Origin: Arthrobacter sp. B1I2
Lineage (GTDB): Bacteria; Actinomycetota; Actinomycetes; Actinomycetales; Micrococcaceae
NCBI RefSeq assembly: GCF_030816485.1
Contig: NZ_JAUSYC010000001.1
Coordinates: forward strand, 372,001 to 436,000
Length of the DNA: 64,000 nucleotides
Direction: 5' to 3'
Within the stretch, counting starts at the first letter, position 1. Every line of letters begins with the position of its first letter. The notes beneath the pieces were generated by a model. It was not told where the DNA came from, made no database searches, and saw only the letters and a list, made by a program, of their open reading frames with translations. The position numbers and the translations under genes are program-made. Positions 26,266-34,500 of the stretch are shown in pieces.

Positions 26266-26868
26266 CTATGCCCGGCCGGCGGGGCGCTTCTTCTGCGGGT
26301 ACGGCGTTTCTCCCCGCGCCAGCATGTCCACGAACCCGGCGATCCTGCGTTCCCGGGTGGCCGCCTGCTTTGCCGAGTTGGTCCGGTATACCAGCGCGAA
26401 GAGGTTGGTCTTGGTGAGGACATTGAGCATCGCCTGGGCGGCGGGGTTGGCGGCGATGGCCGCAGCGAGGTCCGGCGGGACTTCGACGTCCGCCTGTCCG
26501 CCGTAGGCTGCGTCCCAGCGCCCATCAGCCTTGGCAGCCTCCACGGCCGCCCTGCCGGCGTCGGTCATTTTTCCTGCCGCCTCGAGCCGGGCAATGTGCC
26601 CTACGTTGCGGGCGGACCAGACGCTCCGGGGACGCCGCGGCGTCATCCGCTGGAAGGAGCTTTGGTCGTCCCGGCGCCGCAGTTGCCCGTCGATCCAGCC
26701 AAAGCACAGGGCCTCGTCCAGCGCCGCCGGGTAATCCAGGCTGGTCACCGTGCCGCCTTTCTTGTGCAGGACCAGCCACACCCCAGGGCTGGTCTTGTGG
26801 TTCTTTTCCAGCCAGGCGCGCCAGGCGGCGGCGTCAGGCACCAGCAGTTCCTCCAGGTCATCAGCCAT
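26266..26868 (-). CDS. YdeI/OmpD-associated family protein
   Basis: The 200-residue product starts at ATG 26868. Family features are the N-terminal AAWRAWLEKNHKTSPGVWLV, the core DEALCFGWIDGQLRRRDD, RRPRSVWSARN and the C-terminal TRERRIAGFVDMLARGETP region. YdeI-type proteins have been linked to bacteriocin and antimicrobial-peptide resistance in some bacteria, but the biochemical activity is not established. No signal peptide is seen. The gene is alone and diverges from the VOC gene at 26987. Confidence 0.88.
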   Translation of the reverse strand: MADDLEELLVPDAAAWRAWLEKNHKTSPGVWLVLHKKGGTVTSLDYPAALDEALCFGWIDGQLRRRDDQSSFQRMTPRRPRSVWSARNVGHIARLEAAGKMTDAGRAAVEAAKADGRWDAAYGGQADVEVPPDLAAAIAANPAAQAMLNVLTKTNLFALVYRTNSAKQAATRERRIAGFVDMLARGETPYPQKKRPAGRA

Positions 26869-26986
26869 GGCCTAATTCTGCCCGTGGAATCCCACGCCAC
26901 AAGTCCCGTGTGCGCCGCGGCTTCCGGTGGGATCATGGCCATACGGCACCACCTCACCCAGTCAGCCCAGCACCAAGGACAATGCC

Positions 26987-27745
26987 ATGCTTCGAGTCCG
27001 TCCCGTTCACTTCACGTCCCGCATCGAGTCCTGGAAGCAGTTCCTCACCGCACTGGGAATGGTCCAGACGGAGGACGACGGCGGGTGGCAGCTCTTCGAC
27101 TCCGCGTCTGGCCGCCTGGCGCTGCACGCAGCGGAGGCAGGGTCCGGCCAGGACGGCCGCACCGTGTTTGCGGTGGAGGTGGGCGACGTGGCGGAATTCG
27201 CCCGCCGCACCAACCTGTCGGCCCAGGAAGAGGGCACCCAGGAGGGCGGGCCGCAGGGGGAAGGACCGCAGCTCGCGGAACTTGTCACCGCGGACCACGG
27301 TGAGGCCTGCCGGATCAGCGCGCCGGACGGCTTCAGTTTCCTGGCTGACAAGGTCTCCCATGCCGCCCAGTGCGCCGATGCCGATCCCGCGCTGGCCGTC
27401 GCCGGCGTCTGGTACACCGCCGAACCCGAGGCGGCCATCCGCACCCTGCTGCATGCAGGCGCACGCCCGCGCCCCGTGCCGGACAACGACGAAACCGCCG
27501 ACTTCACGGCCAAGAACGGCGGCGTCCTCCTGGTGCGTCCGGCGTCCGGTCCGTCCCGCTCAGGCCTGGGCTTCGAGTACGACGGCGGGCTGGACCAGCT
27601 GCGGGAGCGCCTCACCGGCGCGGGTTTCGCCACCAGCCTGACCGAGGAGGCCTTTGGGAGCACCCTGCACGTAGCCAACCCGGACGCCGGCGGCCCCAAC
27701 GCGCCCGCCACGCTCTGGATCTCCCAGCGGCGCCCCATGGGGTAG
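26987..27745 (+). CDS. VOC/glyoxalase-like protein
   Basis: The ATG at 26987 has AAGGAC six bases upstream and is preferred over earlier frames. The 252-residue protein looks like two fused VOC modules: FTSRIESWKQFLTALGM starts the first and AGVWYTAEPEAAIRTLLHAG the second, each followed by the typical beta strands with LLVRPA. Metal-binding positions are not clear, so catalysis is uncertain; it may bind a ligand. It precedes a Nudix-like gene by ten bases, probably in one transcript. Confidence 0.8.
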   Translation: MLRVRPVHFTSRIESWKQFLTALGMVQTEDDGGWQLFDSASGRLALHAAEAGSGQDGRTVFAVEVGDVAEFARRTNLSAQEEGTQEGGPQGEGPQLAELVTADHGEACRISAPDGFSFLADKVSHAAQCADADPALAVAGVWYTAEPEAAIRTLLHAGARPRPVPDNDETADFTAKNGGVLLVRPASGPSRSGLGFEYDGGLDQLRERLTGAGFATSLTEEAFGSTLHVANPDAGGPNAPATLWISQRRPMG

Positions 27746-27754
27746 AACTTAAGC

Positions 27755-28294
27755 ATGAACGTGCGCACACCTGACCCGAATCCCGGCTGGCTCTCTGAAG
27801 AAGACCTCTTTGAGGCGCGGGGGCGGCTGCCCATGGTGTACGTGGAGGCAGTACCGGTGAGGCTGGACCCGCTGGGGTACGTCAACGAGGTGGGCACACT
27901 GCTGCAGGCCGACGCGGACGGGACCATGGTGCGGTCCCTGGTCTCCGGCCGGGTCATTTACCGCGAAACCATCCGGGCCGCACTGCTGCGGCACATGGAA
28001 AAGGACCTCGGCCCCCTGGCGTTTCCCCAGCTTCCCCTCAGCCCCGTGCCGTTCACCGTGGCCGAATACTTCCCCGCCCCGTCCCAGACAGGGTTCACCG
28101 ACGAACGGCAACACGCCGTGTCCCTGGCCTACGTCATCCCGGTCACCGGCGAGTGCGAGCCCCGCCAGGACGCCCTTGAACTGACATGGATGACCCCGGA
28201 GGAAGTCCTCAGCCCGGGCGTCCAAATGGAGTTTGTGGGCGGCCGCGGCGGCCTCATCCGGCAGGCCCTGGCATTCGCAGGTGTGGGCTTCTGA
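27755..28294 (+). CDS. Nudix-like DUF4916 protein with a degenerate Nudix box
   Basis: The ATG at 27755 lies ten bases after the VOC stop. The 179-residue protein has the Nudix fold layout seen in DUF4916 (ERLPMVYVEAVPV-like strand, YVNEVGTLL) and SGRVIYRETIRAALLRHMEKD at the Nudix-box position. The pattern Gx5Ex7RE fits only as far as Arg; the following catalytic Glu residues are replaced by His, Lys and Asp. Magnesium-dependent hydrolysis is therefore doubtful. A terminator-like hairpin follows. Confidence 0.8.
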   Translation: MNVRTPDPNPGWLSEEDLFEARGRLPMVYVEAVPVRLDPLGYVNEVGTLLQADADGTMVRSLVSGRVIYRETIRAALLRHMEKDLGPLAFPQLPLSPVPFTVAEYFPAPSQTGFTDERQHAVSLAYVIPVTGECEPRQDALELTWMTPEEVLSPGVQMEFVGGRGGLIRQALAFAGVGF

Positions 28295-28302
28295 CAGCCC
28301 CG

Positions 28303-28327
28303 CCGGGACGTGGGGGTCCCCGGTTTT
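28303..28327 (+). terminator. Likely intrinsic terminator after the Nudix-like gene
   Basis: CCGGGAC (28303-28309) pairs with GTCCCCGG (28316-28323), with one bulged C, across a short G-rich loop, and a TTTT run follows directly. It lies nine bases after the stop and before the next promoter. Confidence 0.55.
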
Positions 28328-28382
28328 AGGCGCCCGCCTTTGTAGACTGTAGGGCGGACCGCAAGAGAACTTAAGGACTCCC

Positions 28383-29414
28383 ATGACCGAATCACCAGCC
28401 GCCAGGCACCACCGTGAACAGCAGGCTGGATCTCTGACCACCGGCAGCCACATCCTCCTTCCCGACGGCCACCGCACCGCAGAAATTGACCAGGTGGAGC
28501 TTGAGCGGGACGATTTCGGCTCCCCGGCACTGGTGCTGGCGAGCCTCTCCGGCGGCGGCACGCTGCGGGTCGCCGTGGGCACCACGGTCACCGTGGTGGA
28601 CGGAACGCGCGACGACGTCGCCCAGCTTCCGCTGCCGGCCAGCCTTCCGGAGGCCACACCTCCCGTGGAAACCGCCACGCCTAACGGCGGCCGGCAGGAG
28701 CAGCCCGGCGGCGGGACCGGGCCCATCCCCGTGGCGCCCGCCGTCGTCGTACCTCCCCTGCCTCCCGTACCGCCCGCGGTGACCGGGCCCAGCGAAGAGG
28801 AACTCGCACTCATCCCGGCGCCGGCCGGCACCCCGGAATCCGTGGTGGAAGCCGCCGCCGAAGCACACCCGGATGCCATGGGCGTCCTGCTCCTGGCCGA
28901 CCGGCTCTCCAAGGGCGTCAACTTCAAGTCCGGAAGCTGCCTCAAGGACCTCAGCGACCTGGCGCACGAACTGTTCATCACGCTCAAGGACGCCGACGGA
29001 GCACTGTCCGTGGCGGACCTGATCACCGTGCTGCCCTACGACGGAAACCCCGGCCGGTGGACCTCCGTGGAAGCCTCCCTGGCGCTGGCCAGCTACATCT
29101 GCCGGCAGGACGGCCAGGACGAACGCGCGGAAGTCTACGAGAAGCTGATCCGCACCCCGGAAAACCAGGAAACGGACCCGTTCAAGGCACGCATGGCCGC
29201 CAAGGTGCGGCAGCGCTCCCTCAACGAGCCCAACCTGTACGACAAGGAAATCTTCCGCTCCATCGATAACTCCAACCACGATGCCGAGCGCGAATGGCGG
29301 CTGCTGCGGCTGGAATCGCTGCTGTTCCTGCGGGCCCACGGCGGATCGGAAACCATCGGGACGACCGAGCTGGAACGCCGCATCAGCAATGAGCTGGAGG
29401 CCGTCCGCTCCTGA
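28383..29414 (+). CDS. Hypothetical protein with Pro-rich linker (DUF6707-like)
   Basis: The 343-residue protein starts at ATG 28383, shortly after a TAAGGA motif. The N-terminal 80 residues form a beta-rich part (SHILLPDGHRTAEIDQVEL), followed by a Pro/Val-rich linker at about residues 80-140 and a helical C-terminal half (LADRLSKGVNFKSGSCLKD, ASYICRQDGQDERAEVYEKL) that resembles TPR-like repeats. I believe this type is catalogued as DUF6707, but that is from memory and uncertain. No catalytic motif, signal peptide or transmembrane segment is visible. Confidence 0.7.
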   Translation: MTESPAARHHREQQAGSLTTGSHILLPDGHRTAEIDQVELERDDFGSPALVLASLSGGGTLRVAVGTTVTVVDGTRDDVAQLPLPASLPEATPPVETATPNGGRQEQPGGGTGPIPVAPAVVVPPLPPVPPAVTGPSEEELALIPAPAGTPESVVEAAAEAHPDAMGVLLLADRLSKGVNFKSGSCLKDLSDLAHELFITLKDADGALSVADLITVLPYDGNPGRWTSVEASLALASYICRQDGQDERAEVYEKLIRTPENQETDPFKARMAAKVRQRSLNEPNLYDKEIFRSIDNSNHDAEREWRLLRLESLLFLRAHGGSETIGTTELERRISNELEAVRS

Positions 29415-29486
29415 CCAACAAGCCGGCTTCCGGGCGGGGGAAATTACCCCTACCCGGGGCGTAGCCGGGGTTGTACATTCGGGGCT

Positions 29487-30215
29487 ATGACCAACAATCT
29501 CAGCGTAGTGATCAATGCCGACGCGCCGCAGGTCTGGACCATGCTGCGGGAACCGGCCAAGGTGGCCCAGTGGCACGGCTGGCAGGCCGAGGACCTGGAG
29601 TCCGAGATCAAGGAAATCTACTTCTCCGGCGACGTGGTGGAATCCGCTGACCACACCAGCCTGACCATGCACGGCGGGGACACGTTTGAGCTGCACCCGG
29701 TGGCCGGCGGAACACGGGTCAGTGTCACCCGCGGGGCGGTGGACCACGACTCCGAGTGGGCTGCCTGGGACGAGGACATTACCCAGGGCTGGCTGACCTT
29801 CCTGCAGCAGCTCCGCTTCGCGCTGGAACGCCACCCGCACGGCAAGCGGCACACCCTGTTCCTGCACCTGGCTGAGGGCAAGGGCTCCGCCATCGAGAAG
29901 CTCGGGCTGGCGGACGTCCCCGCCCCGGGTGACCCGTATAAGGTAACTCTGGACACCGGCGGGGAGATCAGCGGCAAGGTCTGGTACCGGACCAGCCATC
30001 AGGTGGGACTCACGGTGCACAGCTACGCGGAGCACGGCGAGGGCCTGCTGGTGGTGGCCGATCATCCCGCCATCAAGGATGTCCGCGCAGAGGGCGAAGG
30101 CTCGCTGGTCATCGCCTCCACCTACGACCTCGGGGCCGGTGCGTTCGACGCCATCCGGTCATCCTGGGATTCCTGGCGGTCCCGGAACTACCCGGACTCG
30201 GACCCGGCCAGCTGA
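29487..30215 (+). CDS. SRPBCC (START-like) family protein
   Basis: The 242-residue protein starts at ATG 29487. The N-terminal 115 residues have the SRPBCC layout: VVINADAPQVWTMLREPAKVAQWHGWQ and the final helix region DITQGWLTFLQQLRFALERH, forming a hydrophobic ligand cavity. The C-terminal half repeats a related beta-rich pattern (VGLTVHSYAEHGEGLLVVAD). It probably binds a hydrophobic ligand; no catalytic residue can be assigned. The stop is followed by 18-bp repeats that stay in the same frame. Confidence 0.8.
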   Translation: MTNNLSVVINADAPQVWTMLREPAKVAQWHGWQAEDLESEIKEIYFSGDVVESADHTSLTMHGGDTFELHPVAGGTRVSVTRGAVDHDSEWAAWDEDITQGWLTFLQQLRFALERHPHGKRHTLFLHLAEGKGSAIEKLGLADVPAPGDPYKVTLDTGGEISGKVWYRTSHQVGLTVHSYAEHGEGLLVVADHPAIKDVRAEGEGSLVIASTYDLGAGAFDAIRSSWDSWRSRNYPDSDPAS

Positions 30216-30224
30216 CGTTCCCGG

Positions 30225-30271
30225 TTTGCTGGCGCCGCATCGTTTGCTGGCGCTGACCCCTTTGCTGGCAC
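30225..30271 (+). repeat. Three direct repeats of TTTGCTGGC with 18-bp period, upstream of tgt
   Basis: TTTGCTGGC begins at 30225, 30243 and 30261. The spacing is exactly 18 bases. The last copy forms an inverted repeat GCTGGCAC (30264-30271) / GTGCCAGC (30281-30288) whose right arm contains the tgt GTG start. The repeats follow the SRPBCC stop codon in the same frame (18 bases = 6 codons), so they could be a former coding tail or a regulatory array. Confidence 0.7.
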
Positions 30272-30280
30272 ACTGGTACG

Positions 30281-31567
30281 GTGCCAGCCAACCCTGCTTT
30301 CGCCCTGCCTGATACCCAGTCCCAGTTTTCGTTCAAGGTAGGCACTCGCCTTGCCGGGTCCTGCCCGCCCACGAACACGCAGGTGGCGGAAAACGGCGGG
30401 GAGTTCCTGGGCCGCACCGGCACCATCACCACCCCGCACGGTGACATCCAAACGCCGGCGTTCATCGCCGTCGGAACCAAGGCCACGGTGAAGGCCGTCC
30501 TCCCGGAATCCATGGCGGACCTGGGCGCCCAGGCGCTCCTGGCCAACGCCTACCACCTGTACCTGCAGCCCGGACCGGACATCCTGGACGAGGCCGGCGG
30601 CCTGGGTGCCTTCATGAACTGGCCCGGCCCCACCTTCACGGACTCCGGCGGATTCCAGGTGATGAGCCTGGGCTCGGGATTCAAGAAGGTCATTGACATG
30701 AAGTCTGTGGACGCGTCCGGACCCGACGACGCCGTGGCCCCCGGCAAGGAACGCCTGGCGCACATCGATGACGACGGCGTCTGGTTCAAGTCGCACCTGA
30801 ACGGTGACCGCCACCGGTTCTCCCCCGAGATCTCCATGCAGGTCCAGCACCAGATCGGTGCGGACATCATGTTCGCTTTCGACGAGCTGACCACCCTGCA
30901 GAACTCCCGGCGCTACCAGGAGGAATCGCTGGAGCGCACCCGGTTGTGGGCGGAGCGGTGCATTGAAGAGCATTTCCGCCTCACGGAGGAACGGGCGGGC
31001 AAGCCCTACCAGGCGCTGTTCGGCGTGATCCAGGGCGCCCAGTACGAGGACCTGCGCCGGAAGGCGTGCCGCGATCTTGGAGCCATGCCGTTCGACGGGT
31101 TTGGCATTGGTGGGGCGCTGGAGAAGGAGAACCTGGGCACGATTGTCCGCTGGTGCAACGAGGAACTGCCGGAAGACAAGCCCCGGCACCTGCTGGGCAT
31201 TTCCGAGCCGGACGACATCTTCACGGCCGTCGAAAACGGCGCCGACACCTTCGACTGCGTCTCCCCCACCCGCGTGGCGCGGAACTCCGCGTTCTACACG
31301 CCCTACGGCCGGTTCAACCTCTCCGGCGCCAAGTACAAACGCGATTTCGGGCCGCTGCAGGAGGGCTGCGACTGCTACGCCTGCGCCAACTACTCGCGGG
31401 CCTACATCCACCACCTGTTCAAGGCCAAGGAGATGGTGTCCGCCACCCTGATCTCCATCCACAATGAGCGGTTCGTGGTGAAGATGGTGGATGATGCCCG
31501 GCTGGCCATCGAATCGGGGACGTTCTTCGACTTCAAGGCGGAGACCCTGGGCCGGTACTACTCCTAG
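30281..31567 (+). CDS. tgt: tRNA-guanine(34) transglycosylase
   Basis: The frame opens at GTG 30281; 428 residues. Tgt motifs are TPAFIAVGTKATVKAV at the N-terminus, TDSGGFQVMSLGSG with the catalytic Asp, and the GGALEKENLGTIVRW and DCVSPTRVARN segments containing the second active-site Asp. A zinc site is visible as the CDCYACA cysteines with a downstream His (YIHHLF). It exchanges guanine 34 of GUN-anticodon tRNAs for a queuine precursor. The queuosine-precursor transporter yhhQ is 3.3 kb away, and none of the de novo preQ1 genes is in the window, so salvage is the likely supply. Confidence 0.93.
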   Translation: MPANPAFALPDTQSQFSFKVGTRLAGSCPPTNTQVAENGGEFLGRTGTITTPHGDIQTPAFIAVGTKATVKAVLPESMADLGAQALLANAYHLYLQPGPDILDEAGGLGAFMNWPGPTFTDSGGFQVMSLGSGFKKVIDMKSVDASGPDDAVAPGKERLAHIDDDGVWFKSHLNGDRHRFSPEISMQVQHQIGADIMFAFDELTTLQNSRRYQEESLERTRLWAERCIEEHFRLTEERAGKPYQALFGVIQGAQYEDLRRKACRDLGAMPFDGFGIGGALEKENLGTIVRWCNEELPEDKPRHLLGISEPDDIFTAVENGADTFDCVSPTRVARNSAFYTPYGRFNLSGAKYKRDFGPLQEGCDCYACANYSRAYIHHLFKAKEMVSATLISIHNERFVVKMVDDARLAIESGTFFDFKAETLGRYYS

Positions 31568-31601
31568 ACTGACCTCCTTGCAGCTCGGGTAGGGTGGGCG
31601 C

Positions 31602-32351
31602 ATGCCCATCGAGATCCCTGCCGCAGAAGGCACAGCAGATGCCCTGGTGGCCCGCCCGTCCACCGGAACCGGTCCTTTTCCCGGCGTCATCCTCTACATG
31701 GACGCCTTCGGCCTGCGCCCCCGCATCCAGGAGATGGCCCAGCGCATCGCTGACTGGGGCTACGTGGTGCTGGCGCCGAACGTTTTCTACCGTGACGGAA
31801 CGGCCGCCGAACTCGCACCGGCCGCGGACATGTCCACCCAGGAAGGCAGGGAAGCCGCCGGCAAGGCCGCCTTCCCGCGGATTGGCCGCCTGACAACGGA
31901 CAAGGCGCTGCCGGACATCGATGCGTGGGTTTCCGCGCTGAAAACGCTCGACGGCGTGGCGCCCGGTCCCATCGGCACCGTGGGCTACTGCATGGGCGCC
32001 CGGCTCGCTGTCCGCACCGCCACCTCGCATCCGGAAGTGGTGGCAGCCTGCGGCGGTTTCCACGCCGGCGGCCTGGCCACGGACGAACCGGACAGCCCGC
32101 ACCTGGGTCTGAAGAATGCACGGGCGCGCTTCGTGTTCGGCCACGCGGACCATGACCGGAGCATGGCACCCGACGCCGTCACCCGGCTGGGTGCGGCGCT
32201 CCAGTCCGCGGGGCTCGAGGCGTCCAACGACATCTACCAAGGGGCGCCGCACGGGTACACGATGGCGGACACGCCGGTTTTCCACCCCGAAGCCACCGAG
32301 CGGCACTTCAAGGAGCTGCGGGCTTTGCTGGACGGGACGCTGAAGGCCTGA
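31602..32351 (+). CDS. Dienelactone hydrolase family protein
   Basis: The 249-residue alpha/beta-hydrolase starts at ATG 31602. The nucleophile elbow is GYCMGARL with Cys130 instead of Ser, typical of the dienelactone hydrolase family; VFGHADHDRSM contains the acid Asp and PHGYTM the catalytic His. It is cytoplasmic, without signal peptide. The family hydrolyses dienelactones or related esters, though the true substrate here is unknown. A 58-bp palindromic element lies 21 bases after the stop. Confidence 0.9.
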   Translation: MPIEIPAAEGTADALVARPSTGTGPFPGVILYMDAFGLRPRIQEMAQRIADWGYVVLAPNVFYRDGTAAELAPAADMSTQEGREAAGKAAFPRIGRLTTDKALPDIDAWVSALKTLDGVAPGPIGTVGYCMGARLAVRTATSHPEVVAACGGFHAGGLATDEPDSPHLGLKNARARFVFGHADHDRSMAPDAVTRLGAALQSAGLEASNDIYQGAPHGYTMADTPVFHPEATERHFKELRALLDGTLKA

Positions 32352-32372
32352 GCCTGCGGTCCGCCGTCGAAC

Positions 32373-32430
32373 TCGCCGGAAAACTGCCGGCTCGCCGGAA
32401 TTTTGCGGCGATCCGGACGGGTTCCGGCGA
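32373..32430. repeat. 58-bp palindromic element, copy A
   Basis: The outer arms are TCGCCGGAA (32373-32381) and TTCCGGCGA (32422-32430); the centre is TCGCCGGAATTTTGCGGCGA (32392-32411). Ten-base spacers separate centre and arms on each side. Copies B (37483-37540) and C (33479-33537) share this layout, and the 20-base centre of copy B is identical. It lies between two same-strand genes. Confidence 0.8.
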
Positions 32431-32518
32431 TCCCAGGCGGCAGGACGGCCTTGGAAAGTTTTCCACATGACGACGGCGGCCCCTTCCGGAGCTGCCGCAG
32501 CCGCAGGATTCTGTCGGG

Positions 32519-33457
32519 ATGACAGCACAGCAGCCCGTCCGTCTCCCCGCTCTTCCAAGCACCGGCAACCTGTGGCGAACGGGGCAACTGCACGAGAAGG
32601 GCCTCAATTCCCGGGCCATCAAGGCCTTGGTCCTCCACGGGAAGCTGGTCCGGCTTCGCCACGGCTGCTACATCCGCGCTGCGCTGTGGGAGAAGCAGAC
32701 AAGTCCCGTCCGTAGCAGGCAGCTGATTCGCGCCCATGCGCACGGAACGCTGACCACCTCAGCGGGTGGCTATGTGTACAGCCACACCTCGGCCGCCCGG
32801 CTGCACGGTCTGTATCTGTGGGATGTTGACGACATGATCCACCTTCTGCTGCCGGGGAGCCCTTCCAGCGAGCGGCTCGGCAAGGATGTCCGGGGCCACA
32901 CCCGGCCTTGGACCACGTCGGAGGTGCTGACTCTCGGCGGTCTCCGGGTGACCTCGCTGGAGCGGACGGTAGTGGATTGCGCCATGATGCTGGGTTGCCG
33001 GCAGGCACTGGTGCTGACGGACCACGCCATCCGGCTCGGTGCTGACAAAGCCCTAATGGAAAGTATGGCTGAGGGCCTGCAGGGACGTCGCGGTATCCGG
33101 ACCCTCCGGCTGGCCCTCGCCCACGCAGATCCACGTTCGGAGTCACCCGGTGAGACACTCACCCGCGAACTCCTGACACGGCTGCACCTTCCCCTGCCGG
33201 AGCCCCAGGTCGCGGTAGCGACACGTGCTGGCCGGTATCGGCTGGACTTCGCCTGGAAGGAGGAGAAGGTTGCACTCGAATTCGACGGGAAAACAAAGTA
33301 CTTCGACTACAGGCCTACGGCTGAGGTGCTGTTTCAGGAGCGGCAGCGCGAGAAGGCCCTCACCGAGAACGGTTGGATCTTTGTGCGCGTGACATGGGCC
33401 GACCTTTTCCGCGAGCATGAGTTCAAAGCCCGTGTCCTTGCCGCGCTCAGGCGGTAG
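32519..33457 (+). CDS. AbiEi-like winged-helix protein fused to a DUF559-like nuclease domain
   Basis: The 312-residue protein starts at ATG 32519. Its N-terminal part (about residues 10-75; LVRLRHGCYIR) resembles the AbiEi-type antitoxin winged helix, and a middle region has the AbiEi-like HTSAARLHGL and TSLERTVVDCA motifs. The C-terminal part has a PD-(D/E)XK-like core: Glu212, RLDFAW with Asp243, then ALEFDGKTKY with Glu254, Asp256 and Lys258, as in DUF559/Vsr-like nucleases. No separate AbiEii-type toxin gene is adjacent, so it is not a standard type IV toxin-antitoxin pair. Palindromic elements flank it on both sides. Confidence 0.82.
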   Translation: MTAQQPVRLPALPSTGNLWRTGQLHEKGLNSRAIKALVLHGKLVRLRHGCYIRAALWEKQTSPVRSRQLIRAHAHGTLTTSAGGYVYSHTSAARLHGLYLWDVDDMIHLLLPGSPSSERLGKDVRGHTRPWTTSEVLTLGGLRVTSLERTVVDCAMMLGCRQALVLTDHAIRLGADKALMESMAEGLQGRRGIRTLRLALAHADPRSESPGETLTRELLTRLHLPLPEPQVAVATRAGRYRLDFAWKEEKVALEFDGKTKYFDYRPTAEVLFQERQREKALTENGWIFVRVTWADLFREHEFKARVLAALRR

Positions 33458-33478
33458 CCATGCGGCCGGAGCGCCAAA

Positions 33479-33537
33479 CCGCCGGAACGGGACCAGATCG
33501 CCGGTTCTTCCCGGCGACCCCAGCACCGTTCCGGCGT
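33479..33537. repeat. 58-bp-type palindromic element, copy C
   Basis: The outer arms are CCGCCGGAA (33479-33487) and TTCCGGCGT (33529-33537), and the centre TCGCCGGTTCTTCCCGGCGA (33498-33517) is a perfect 7-bp inverted repeat with a six-base loop. The layout matches copies A and B, with one extra base in the right spacer. It begins 21 bases after the stop of the AbiEi/nuclease gene, the same distance as copy A from its upstream stop. Confidence 0.72.
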
Positions 33538-33592
33538 ACGGAACCAGGCAGCCAAGCGATCAGCAATCAGAACGTGCGACGCCGGGTGGCAG

Positions 33593-34354
33593 CTACGCGG
33601 CGTTTGTCACCGCTGCCACGGCCCGGCCTGCGACGCCGTAGCTGGGCTCGCGCCTCTTGACCCAGTTGATGGCCAAGGAAGTGACGGGGACAAAGAGGAA
33701 TTCGACCAGGGTTTTGTAGACGAAGCCCACCACCGCGTAGTTCACGAAGCTGCCGAAGTCCGGGATGCCGATCACGGGTGCGGCGATGCTGCAGAAGATC
33801 AGGGTGTCCACGAACTCGCCGGCGCCGGAGGAGCCCATGAGCCGGGCCCAGAGGGACTTCTCACCGGAACGGGCCTTCATCCGGACCAGGATCCAGGAGT
33901 TGATGGTCTGCCCGGCCAGGAAGGCCAGCAGGGATGCCAGCACGATCTGCGGGACGGGGCCCAGTGCGCCTTCCAGCGCGGACTGCTTGGCGTTACCGTA
34001 CTCGTCGCCGAAGCCCGGAAGGGCGATGATTACCCAGTAGCAGAGCGATGCAAAGACGGACAAGGCGAACGTGGTCAGGATGGCTTTACGGGCCACCGCG
34101 AAACCGTAGACCTCGCTGATGACGTCGCCGAGGATGTACGCCAGCGGGAACAGGAAGAAGCCGCCGTCGGTGACGATGGGTCCGAAAGCCACGCCCTTGG
34201 AGGCTCCGATATTGGACAGGATCAGCACCACGGCCATGAACGCGAGCATGATCCCGAAATAGGGCGAGCCGGCGGCGGCGAAGCTGGCACCGGAGGCAGC
34301 GGACGTTTGCGGGACGGTTTCGGACGCGGCGCTGTGGCCGGGGACAGAAGGCAT
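33593..34354 (-). CDS. yhhQ: Queuosine precursor transporter
   Basis: The 253-residue protein starts at ATG 34354. After a polar N-terminus of about 30 residues it has six predicted transmembrane helices, with the family motifs LILSNIGASKGVAFG, GDVISEVYGF and FLAGQTINSWILVRMK. YhhQ-type (VUT family) proteins import queuine or 7-deazaguanine precursors such as preQ0 and preQ1. With tgt in the same neighbourhood it makes a salvage route for queuosine. The 5' leader on the minus strand contains a GC hairpin (34379-34405). Confidence 0.9.
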   Translation of the reverse strand: MPSVPGHSAASETVPQTSAASGASFAAAGSPYFGIMLAFMAVVLILSNIGASKGVAFGPIVTDGGFFLFPLAYILGDVISEVYGFAVARKAILTTFALSVFASLCYWVIIALPGFGDEYGNAKQSALEGALGPVPQIVLASLLAFLAGQTINSWILVRMKARSGEKSLWARLMGSSGAGEFVDTLIFCSIAAPVIGIPDFGSFVNYAVVGFVYKTLVEFLFVPVTSLAINWVKRREPSYGVAGRAVAAVTNAA

Positions 34355-34378
34355 GACGGTATCCGTTCAGAAGTGGTT

Positions 34379-34405
34379 GGCCGGCGCCCGCAGCGGGGCG
34401 GCCGG
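34379..34405 (-). promoter_or_regulatory. Hairpin in the yhhQ leader
   Basis: On the minus strand CCGGCCGCCCC can pair with GGGCGCCGGCC, with a bulge, around a GCTGC loop; a TAATAC sequence (possible -10 box) lies just upstream. A regulatory role for the yhhQ transcript is possible, but no known preQ1 riboswitch consensus could be matched. Confidence 0.3.
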
Positions 34406-34500
34406 TTGTATTAGCACTGGGGCCATTCTTCCACTGCCGCCGCCTGCGGCCCGCCGGACACCGGCCACCACAGCCCACAGCCCACAGCCCCACACCCAAA

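Noticed and set aside
32519..33457. A complete AbiEi/AbiEii type IV toxin-antitoxin pair
   Set aside because: No nucleotidyltransferase toxin gene is adjacent; the neighbours are a dienelactone hydrolase and the queuosine transporter.
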